Positions 54,750 to 64,000 of a stretch of DNA of 64,000 nt are shown in pieces. Source of the stretch: Ceratothoa steindachneri. Taxonomy: Eukaryota; Arthropoda; Malacostraca; Isopoda; Cymothoidae. A program made the translations under genes and the position numbers. The stretch is taken from assembly GCA_963969495.1 (NCBI GenBank), contig OZ018326.1:174629056-174693055 (forward strand). The letters are read 5' to 3'. Under the pieces are notes generated by a model, which did no database searches, was not told the origin of the DNA, and worked only from the letters and a program-made list of their open reading frames with translations. The stretch's first letter is position 1, and each line of letters starts with the position of its first letter.

Positions 54750-56374
54750 AGAATGTTTGAGACTCTTGCTTTTGCGCTTGTACGTTATATAAGAATCTCC
54801 TGTTGTAGGAACCAACAGTAGTCACCCATCATGTTTTCGTTGAAGCGGCCTTGATACATGCTTTCCATCATTGCAATATCTCGGTGGAACCTTTCCCTAT
54901 GTTTGGCACTAATATCACCCATATTAGATGGAAAGAAATCTAGATGGAATAAGAGAAATGCATCTTAAGAGACATCCGAAAACCCATTCGTTGATAGGCC
55001 TTTATCATGTTGTCCACTAGTTATTCATAGTTTTTAGCCCTATGATTACAAAGAAAGTTATGCACTACATAGACAAATTAATCCCATACTGCCAACTCAA
55101 GTGGAGAGAGTTTATTTCTGAACTCCCTATCACGTATAAATGCCACCTTTAAGTTTAGCATCAGTTTTCTTTGTGCCAAATTCCTCATTGAGATACTGGA
55201 ATCCATCAGAATTATGAGCCATTGCTTTAACAAAATTCGTGATAAAGCCAAGTTTGATATAAAGTGGTGGAAGGCAGATATTTTGTGGCTGTACCAAAGG
55301 CATGTGCTTCACATTGTATCGGCCAACTATGTGTTCTTCTCTTTCGGGCAACTTTTTTACAAAATAAGGATTTCTGTCCCCACAGCTATTCCATAGGCAT
55401 ATGAAGCACATATTCTTAGTATATCCTAGCTCCACTCCAGGAAGTAAAGAAATTAACTAGAAATCACCACATATATTCCACTTATGATGTGAGTAATGAA
55501 CACCTTCCAAAATAAATTTCATTAAGTCATATGTCTCTATCATCGTAACAATAAGTGCGACAGGAATTGAAGTTTTTTTGTTACCATTGTGTAGCAACAC
55601 GGCTTTGAGGCTAGCACTGCTTGCAACGATTAATAGTCTCCATTCATCAGGTAAATGCTCGTTTCCTAGTTGATTTATGAGTCCATTAACATCAGTACAG
55701 AAACAAGCACCATCTTCTAATTTATAGAAGGCAACTAAGGCCTCATGGCGCTTAAGGAAAGATATTTTTTCACCTTCCTCTCGAAGATTCCATTGCTGTA
55801 GTCTGGAACCCAACAGTTCTGCGTTCTCCTTTGACAATGCCAAATCCCTCACCAAATGATTCAATCTTTCTTGATTCATCAACTTGATCTTCTTTTCCTT
55901 AGAAGATCATCCTCGTAAATTTCATCGTCATTGTTATCCTCCTCTTCAGGCGATGAATCATCTTATCTAACTGCACTAGCTGATCGAGAAACTTGGATTG
56001 AGGGACTGGTTTTATAGCTGACTCACAATCTGGATATACAATTTTTGACTTGTTCTTATTTGAGAATCCCGCAATATTTGCCATACAAAAGTAGCAATCA
56101 AAACATGATTTGTTGGATCACGCCACACCATTGGTACAGCAAAAGGCATACCCTTCCGTTTGCCATTTAACCTCTGTGTGAGCCTTGTATAACACACAGT
56201 ACAATATTTGTGAAATGCCCAGGGCTTGTCTTGTTCCCCAACCCTACAACCAAAGTAATAATTGTACGCAGTTTTTACTCTTTTAGCCAAATTTTTCAGC
56301 TGGTCTCTTGGGGTATATCTTCCACAGATATAATAAAAGTTGTATGGGCTATTTATACATACTCGCCGATTCAT
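54750..56374 (-). pseudogene. Repeated unidentified coding family, copy 1 (most complete)
   Basis: Starts at 56374: MNRRVCINSPYNFYYICGRY, a Cys pair; then YFGCRVGEQDKPWAFHKYCT with VCY (a second Cys/His cluster), KGMPFAVPMVWRDPTNH, MANIAGFSNKNKSKIVYPDC and IKPVPQS. 55882-55457 follows: LNHLVRDLALSKENAELLGS, GLINQLGNEHLPDEWRLLI, SLKAVLLHNGNK and HKWNICGDF. 55435-55130 has CFICLWNSCGDRN, NICLPPLYIKLGFITNFVKA and DAKLKGGIYT. A degraded tail to about 54750 includes MSLKMHFSYS. Total about 540 codons. Related uncharacterised proteins are, to my recollection, numerous in arthropod genomes. Zinc-binding N-terminus and dispersed copies suggest a mobile-element protein; function unknown. Five or more breaks. 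Confidence 0.82.
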
Positions 56375-56449
56375 GTTTTTAACTTAGTTTGTATATATAC
56401 TGTTATATACTTTTGTACAATCTTATTTCGTTTACAAATTAATTGACAG

Positions 56450-57885
56450 TTAAATATCAAAGAAAAATGCAATTAATCACTGTATGTAAATACCGTTTCA
56501 ATGCTACTACTATAATGGCTAAATTTGACAACGTGAGAAAGCAGGAGTGTAACGCAGGAGCCAAACACACACAACACATCGTCTCACTATGGTAGCCGAA
56601 GCAACACTGCCTATATGTGTGTAACTCAGGAACCTTACGTGCTATAACAATTCTGGTTACAGATTGAGAATTAGCATACTGAATTTAGTATCAATCACAA
56701 GGTAATACCCATTAGCAGAATGATTGTTGACTAGTGTTATGAGAAATAGTTATAACTATTTAGTAATAGGATAAATATGTTGAGATGGATGAGAGGGCTA
56801 AAAATAAGGATGAAGATGATAATGATGATGTAAAATTGTGTTTGGTTGCTTGGCAAACGTTGTCATTTTGATTTGATTTGCCTGTTACTTTGGATAATAT
56901 TTTGAGCTTATATATTTCAGGATTCGAGCTTTTTTTCGGGGTTTACTGATTCGATTTTTGAGGTGAATACTTGATTATTCCATTAATTCCTTTTTATAAT
57001 TGATTTTATTTGTTTAAACACACTTGTTTTATATTTATCAAACTTGCTTTATTCGATTATCTTGATAATTGTAGATCAGGTCGGTTTCTTCTTATGTCTT
57101 CTTTCTGCTAAATTTAGACTTTTATTTGAAGTTCTACGTTCTTCATCGGTTATTACTATACTATTTGTAACTTTGTTTTGGAAGTTGCCTTCTATTTTAC
57201 CTAATATTTTCTGGGTGCGTTCCTTTCTGACTTGGCTTATGGGTTTAAGATTGGTTCTAGGTTAAGTTCACCCAACAAGATTCTTTCGGATTCGGATGTG
57301 TTTGCAAGAATTCGAGTCGTTTAATTTTAGACGTTTAAATTTTGCGCGTTTGGGTTTTGTATAATGTGTAGATGGGAAATATCAGGTAGGTTAAAATTGG
57401 TCATACGAGGGTAAGATAAAGATTTGTCTAAACAAGTTAACAGTAAACAAGGCTCGTTTTGCCTGAATAACACTGGTCTCTCTCCAGCCAAAAAGGTTCA
57501 CATTTGAGATTATGCTCACACAATGAATTTCATATTGCTGAATTTGAATATAATACTTGTTTTGTTCTATCAGATTAGGTTTATAAAAAAGGCAATAGGT
57601 ACAAATATTAAATATTCCGTCAAATGTGTCGTGCAACAGATATTTAACCCAAAGAAGACCAGCTTATCTCTTATGTGACTGTGCTTACATGATTAATTTC
57701 ACGTTGATGAATATGATTTAGAAGTTTTATTCTACTATCAGATCTACTTTCTTAGACAATCAGAAAAATAGTAAATATGATGACATGAATTGTCTCACGC
57801 AAGATAACGACATTAAACACCTCTCAGATAAGCTCATAAGAAATTGTACCAGAAAGCATAAGTTCAAATCTTTTATAATTGACAA
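56450..57885. other. No recognised gene
   Basis: AT-rich spacer between two copies of the repeated family; short frames only (57044-57265 plus, 57391-57636 minus). Confidence 0.5.
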
Positions 57886-57889
57886 AATA

Positions 57890-59530
57890 TGAAGTCCTAA
57901 AATGGTTTTTGAGCTTAGCTCGGTCGTTTGTACAGCTCAAACTCTTCTTGTTGCAGCGTCCAGCAATAGTCGCCCATCATGTTAGAACTCAATTTTTCTT
58001 GTTATCTGCTCACCATTAAGGAGATGTCTTGATGAAATCTGGGAAAAAATCAGTATAAGAGTGGAAAAATGCAATTTCAATGATATCCCTGCCCCCATTT
58101 GCATGATAATTCTGCATCATGGTTATCAAGATTTTATTTGTAGTTGTCAGAGTGAGAGTTTCGAAGAAAAAGCTTTGACACATTAATAAATGATTTCCAT
58201 GAGGTTTTCTACAGTGGATTCAAGGCCTTAGTGAATTCGCTAACAGGAACTAGTATGCAAATCTGTGGTACATTCAAGACACCTGCCTTTAACTTAGATT
58301 TGGTAACCACACCACCTAATTTCTGACATAAGTATATAAACCCAGCAACAGGTTGATCCATAGCCTATTTAAATTTTTAGCCAAACCGAGCTTTAGATGC
58401 AGCGGAGGGAAATATATCTTTTCTGGATCTAGAAAAGGATTGTGAACACAGTTTAACCTTCCAGGCACATATCTTGGTCTTGGTGGCCATTCCTTTGTCA
58501 AATATTGCCATGCATTAGCTCTGCTGTCCCACAAACACAAAAGACATATATGTTTTGTGTAACCACTCCAAAGGCCTAGTAGTAAACAGATGACTTTGAG
58601 ATCCCCACATATATTCCACTGCAGTTTTCGTTCTCTATAGCTACTAACAAACCTTCATTGTTTCATAGCTATCAGCCATCCTTGCTGCATTTGCTATTGG
58701 GACAGATTGAAACCGATTGCCATTGTGTAAAAACAGCTTTAAGAGTCTTTTCCAGAGTCTATAAACAATTTCCAATCATCTGACTTTGATGGTGGTTCAA
58801 ATCTGCAGAATTGCTGCATGACTGATATTACGTCTTCACAGTAACAAAGTTTGTTTGCCATCTTGAAAAATGTAGACAACTCTCTATCTCGGTAACAAGC
58901 TCTAGTGTTACGCACTCCAGCTTCCTTTAGGTTACGCTACTTTAGTCTGGATTCCAGAACTTCGGCATTTTCTTTGGACAAGACTAGGCCCCTGATGAGA
59001 TCATGAAGCGTCTCTTGAGTAAAGAATTTGGCCTGGTATTTTCAGTCATCTTGGTAATCATCTTCATTTGAAATAGAATTAAATTTGGAATCACTCATCA
59101 ATTCTTGTTCAGTCGGTGGATTTGAGACTAGAAGTTCAGCGCTGTGCGGAACTGGTCGGTTTGCTAAGGCAATATTAGGGTACTGCATCTTGCCTCGTGT
59201 TTTGATCGTTTTTCCCTTGATGTTTGTGAGACAGAAGTAGTAGTCACTACTGTGTTCTTTGGGTTCATGCCATATCATTACTACAGCAAACGGCATTTCT
59301 TAGCTTCGCTTACAACATATCCATTCGTTCAGAAGGTTGAGACAACAGTTACAACTATATGAGGTGCCAATTTCTTGTCTTGATCACCCAAAGGACATTA
59401 GAAGTAACTTTTGTATTTCAGTCGAACAGATTTTGTGATTGGTTTCTTGAGCCTACCAGGACCCAAGACGCCACATATGTAACAAAAACGATCAGCATCG
59501 TTCATGCACTTGCCACGTTTCATGTTTTGT
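57890..59530 (-). pseudogene. Repeated unidentified coding family, copy 2
   Basis: Same orientation and block order as copy 1. RFCYICG lies near 59490, with GDQDKKLAPH near 59380. MPFAVVMIWHEPKEH and SDYYFCLTNIKGK follow (59296-59200), then PNIALANRPVPHSAELL and an acidic stretch (SNEDDYQDD). Further on come LLKRRFMIS-like and PKKMPKFWNPD pieces near 58990, then CLWDSRANAWQYLTKEWPPR and KIYFPPLHLKLGLAKNL (58540-58370). Sequence to 57890 includes a weak match to the tail. It is more decayed than copy 1 and clearly distinct in sequence, so the two are not a recent duplication. Confidence 0.78.
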
Positions 59531-59539
59531 TATGTTCAG

Positions 59540-60734
59540 AGTAATCAAACAAAAAAGCTAAATTAGTAAAATATTATTCCATAAGTGGATCCAATGAACA
59601 TATAAATTTGTGTATAAATAACATAGTGCACCAAATATAAAGATATGCTGGTTCTGGAAATATGAGCCGGATATAGCTATACGAATGTTATTATTCAATT
59701 CAACACACACAATTACCCTAGAATCAGTTTGGTCGAAAACCATAAGGAAACTTTTTTTGGAGCAGTGTAATCTTTTCATTAGTAAGCGCAATTTATTAGT
59801 TCTTTGGTTTATTAACTCAGAAAAGTTTTCACTCTGAGCTATCTGGATACACGATGCTGTCGGTGGTTAAACGATGCGTCTTTCTCCTGCTTAATGGGAT
59901 AATTTTAAATTTATTTGTGATCATTTAAATTTTAATTCTTTTTTAGAAATCATTGACTTTTTTCATTTCCAGTGCTGCTCGTTGTGGAGTCTCTCGTGTT
60001 TTATAGTCACTTGAAATAACCTAAGAGATGTCATCCGATAGTTGAACAAAGTTAGAGTAGTCTTGCATGGGTTGCATGAGACTTTTGGTGTACAAGGTCT
60101 AGAAGGTGGGACAGAGACCCCTACTCCGGGGAACGCCAGGTTGGAAGTTTCACCAGTGAAATGGATGATGATATTTTTGTATTTATTTTCTTTCCTGTTG
60201 TTGCCATCTAGGTGGTTTGTTACTCTTTCGTTTAAGTGATTTTGGAGAATTTTCCGATAAGCTTCAAAAGAGGCATCGATCTGTTGCTTTCGATGTGATT
60301 TAGGGGTTTGCTAGACTTGTGTATGAAGATCATCCTTAATGGCTTCAATGCGGATGATAAGTATCCAATATTTAGGTATTTGTTGAATTTTTTTTACTAT
60401 TGCTGTGTATAGTCTTAGGTGCGTTTTGAATGTGGTGCATAATGATTCAAATTATTCCTGGGGCCTCTTCTTAAATTATTTCAGAGCTGTGTAATATAAA
60501 GGGGCTACTACATTTCCCTTGATTACGTTTCTGTTTTACCTGCCGCTCGATCCGTTGTTTAAACACAACCTCAAAGTTTGGGTTCTTTTCCAGATTGATA
60601 GAGAATATCTCTAACAAGTGCTTCCGGAAATGTTCTAAGATTTTTCTGTCGTTGGTTATCATGTCCTCCTCTTCTTTTCCTTCGATTTTTTTCTTGGTTC
60701 GGAAACTTTTAATTTGCTCTCTTGGTTCCTAAAA
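59540..60734. other. No recognised gene
   Basis: AT-rich with short unrecognised frames (59558-59791 and 60471-60662 minus, 60042-60239 plus). Confidence 0.45.
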
Positions 60735-63700
60735 CCTCTTTGGCTCTTTGATCGTTGACTTTTTTCTCGAGGCCATTGCTTTGGACATCTTTCATGACCC
60801 CATTGCTCTAATACAAAATTTCCGATCCCAATACTCCGTGGCAATATATTAGAGCATATTTCTCGTTGACTACACTCCCAAGCCAATTGTTCTTTGACAT
60901 TTTATCAAGCCCTTTGCTGGTTTACCTCATTTCATGGCCTATTGATCGTTAGAATTTTTAAGAAACTATTGCTCTAGGGGTTTGCAGAGCCCGTTGTTTG
61001 TTGACCTCATGTCATAGCCCACCCATCGTTGACTGTTCCAGGCTATAGCTCGATGACTTTGTAGGAGTCCATTACTCATTCATTATTGTACTACCCAGCT
61101 GACATCATTCTCCAGCACATTTTGAGGTGACTTAATTCACAAGCCCAATTATTATTGATTTTTTCTGAGCCCATTGCTCATTTACCTTTTATCCAAGTCC
61201 AAGGCTCGTTAATATCTTTGCCATTGATGTTTTCCGAGCCTATGCTCGTTGTTTTCATTTCAGAACCATTTCTCTTTGACCAGATTTCCTAGCTCATTGA
61301 TCATTGATATATATCTGAGGCCATTGCTCGGTTATATTTATTAGACTATTATTCATTTACTTTTTTAGGACCCCATTGTTCGTGGACTTTCTTCCATAGC
61401 CCATTGCTCGTTGACGTTTTTCCAAAGTTAATTGATTGTTAATTTCTTTCCAGAGAACAATTTTAAGCACATTTCTCGTTGTCTTTTTCTAGTCCATTAC
61501 ACTTTCATTGCTCGTTGATTTCACTTCGAGCCCAATGCTTGTTTACTTGATTTTAAAGTATAATGATATTTAACATTTTTCGATGCCATCGCTCCTAATC
61601 TTTTTCTGAGCCTAATAAAAGTTTTTTTATAAGTAGCGCATTGGTCGTCGAGTTTTTTCCTTTACACATTGCTTTTTTTAATTATTTCAGGAGCCCATTG
61701 CGCGATGATCGTTTTCCAATACCCATTAGTTTTCGATTTTTGTCCCGAGCCAATTACAAGTTGGCTTCATTAGCTAGCTAGCCGATTGATCCATAACCTT
61801 TTTCCAAAGCCATCCAGTACTTATTGTTTTTTCAGAGCTCATTGCTGGCTGACCTCTTTCCCGTCCCCGTTGTTCGTTGAGTTTCTTGCTGAGCCAAGTG
61901 AATGTTGGCATTTTCCCGAGCCCATGATCGTTGACTTTATTTCTGAGCTAATTTATCGTCGACATTATTTCCAACCCCGTTGGTCGTTGACATTTGTCCG
62001 AGGCAATTGCTCGTTGTATTCTCTGAGCCGATTACTCGCTCATTGTTTTTATAACCAATTGGTCGTTGACTTCATTCCCGAGCCGAATACTCCTTGAATG
62101 TTTCCTGAGTCCATTCTTCCTTTAATTCTTTTCAAGCCCATTGGTAGTTAACATCATTTCTGAGCCTATTTCTTTTTTATGTAATTTCCAAGCTTACTTA
62201 TCGTTGAATTATAACAAGCACATATCTGCTTAAATTTTTTAGAGCCCATTGCTTGTTGACATCTTTGTGGAGCCCAATGGACGTTGAAGGTTTGCGAGTA
62301 CATTGCTTTTGCAATTCCTTTCTGAACCCAATTCTCGTTGACTTCATTTTCTAGCCCAATGATTGTTAATTTTTGTCCAAGGCCATTCTTCGTATTACTT
62401 GTTCACTTTTTTAAGAGCCAATTGCTCTTTGAATTATTTCCAGAGCTCATTTCTCTGTAACTTCGTTTCCGAGCCCTTTGCTCCCTGACTTCTATCGAGA
62501 GTTCATTGCTCGTTGGCTTTTTTCTCAATCGCATTGCTAGTTGAGTTGTTTTACGAGTCCATTGCTTATTGACTTTAATTCCTAGCCCATGGTTAGTTCA
62601 ATTTTTCTACCCCAAAACCCTTTACTTTTTCTAGATCATTACTCGTTAGTTCTTTCCGGAGTCCTTTGCTCGTTGATATAATTTCCGAGGTCATGTGCAT
62701 GTTCAATTCATTTCCTACTATATTGCTCTTTGACTTCATTTCTCGATGTCATTGATCATTATTTTTTTAGAGCGCATTACTACTTGACTTTCCCGAATCC
62801 TTCTTCTATTGTTCCTTAACTTAATTTCCTAGCTCATTTAGCGTTGACATTTATCCGAGCCCATTGCTCGTCGGCTTCATTACCGAGCCCATTGCTAGTT
62901 AAGTTCTTTCCCTAGCCCCTAGTTTGTTGACGTATTTACGACCCCTATACTCGTTGACTTGTTTACCGAGCACATTTATCTTTGACTTCATTTCCGACAC
63001 CAATACTTCTTAACTTCTTTCCAGAGGCTCTGTTTCGTTGACTTTATTTCCAACACCATTGCTCCCTGTTTTTTTAGGAGACCTTTGCTCGTTGACAGTA
63101 CTTCTTATTTTTCAAAGTCCATTATCGTTGACATCTTTACTGAGCCCATTGCTTGTAGACATCATTTAGAGCTCATTGATTGTTTAGATTTTTCCAAGGC
63201 CATTGCTTCTTGTCTATTTTCGAGCTCATTACTAGTTTACCTTTTACGAGCCCATTACTCGTTCGCTTATTTACCGAGCCCATTGCTCGTTGACTTCCTT
63301 TCCGTAACCAATGGTCGTTGGCTTCTTCCCAAGCCCCTTGTTCTTAGAATTCTTCCTAGAGTCCATTGCTCGCTGACTTTATTTACGAGCCTACTAAGAG
63401 TCCATTGCTCTTTGACTTCTTTCCCATGTACATTTCTCGTTGACTTCATTCCCTAGCTCAGTGATCGATGACTTCATTTCCTAGCTCAGTCACCGTTGAA
63501 ATTTGTCGATCTCGATGCTTGTGGTCTTTTTCTGAGCCCGTAAATAATTAATTTTTTTACGAAGCCCATTACTCGTTGACTGCTTTCACGAGCACATTAC
63601 TCTTTGACTTATTTCCGAGCCCATTGCTTGTAAAGTTCTTTCCCCAGGTTAATTTTTTGAGCCCATTAATCTTGGAAAATTTTCTGAACCTATTGTTCCT

Positions 63701-64000
63701 ACATCATTTCTTATCCTATTGATCGTTAACATTTTTTTCAGGCCATTGTTCCTTGTCTATTTCCTAACCCATTGTTTGTTCACTTCTCTCCCGTGTCAAT
63801 CGCTCGTCGACTTCATTTCTGCGCCGATTGATCGGTTTACATTTGCCTGAGGCTATTTATTGCTCGCTGTATTTCTCCGAGTCCATTACTCGTTCACAGT
63901 TTTACTATCCCATTGCTCATCGTCTTTTTCTGAAAACTTTTTTCGAGCTTATTGGTGATTAGGCTGTCACAATTCTTGTCCTCAACTGTAAGATTTGGTA
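60735..64000. repeat. Minisatellite 2 (28-bp hairpin units), runs off window
   Basis: Degenerate tandem units with consensus blocks TTGACTTCATTTC and CGAGC-CCATT-GCTCG, the second a perfect 5-bp stem with a 5-base loop. Adjacent good units start at 63247 and 63275, giving a 28-base step. About 115 units would fit. Many units keep only one arm. Open frames across it (61786-62097, 63085-63456) follow from the repeat and are not genes. Confidence 0.92.

Noticed and set aside
63085..63456. Open frame of 123 codons
   Set aside because: It runs through minisatellite 2; the apparent protein is a translation of the repeat (recurring HCSLT-like words) and equal frames appear elsewhere in the array.

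Overview
This window looks like repeat-dense nuclear DNA of an animal, most likely an arthropod. It is AT-rich, has long (TA)n tracts, and every coding sequence I can recognise belongs to a metazoan mobile element: mariner/Tc1 elements, a hAT element, Ty3/Gypsy and I-type LINE retroelements, a Penelope-like element and tRNA-headed SINE-like units. I recognise no intact host gene, no rRNA or tRNA gene and nothing bacterial. Nearly all coding copies carry stops or frameshifts, so this is an old nested-insertion landscape. The arthropod assignment is inference.

Layout. 1-4.8 kb: a Penelope-type end with a (TA)n tract, then unrecognised DNA, then a minus-strand I-type LINE (endonuclease, RT and RNase H remnants). 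4.8-13.8 kb: a Ty3/Gypsy element reading leftwards. It shows a Gag with a SCAN-like capsid, a zinc knuckle, protease, integrase and then RT. That is the integrase-before-RT order known from the Gmr1-like clade. Its RT C-terminal half and RNase H lie inverted at 5.6-6.5 kb. Two mariner copies sit in or beside it. 16-23.3 kb: a nested block. A repeated unidentified coding family is interrupted by a 4.3-kb hAT element with a perfect 8-bp target duplication and by a 1.1-kb LTR-like unit. A second, inverted copy of that unit lies inside the hAT.

25.4-38.3 kb: a DD41D rosa-type element, a tRNA-headed SINE-like unit, an internally deleted mariner, a nearly intact 1.2-kb Tc1/mariner element, a 157-bp palindrome inside (TA)n, and three Gypsy fragments of a second family. 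39.5-48.3 kb: one degenerate minisatellite of about 30-bp units, broken open by three SINE-like units, by a probable solo LTR and, inside that LTR, by a Penelope-like element with its terminal repeats. 48.3-60.7 kb: a Tc1 relic between direct repeats, then two more copies of the unidentified coding family, separated by unrecognised AT-rich DNA. 60.7-64 kb: a second minisatellite with a 28-bp step that runs off the end.

Points most worth a second look: the gag-PR-IN-RT order with a SCAN-like Gag; two unrelated minisatellites that share a design (28-30-bp unit centred on a perfect 5-bp stem-loop); two mariner copies with the same internal deletion junction; the datable insertion hierarchy at 16-23 kb; and the Penelope terminal stem, in which one base pair covaries between copies.
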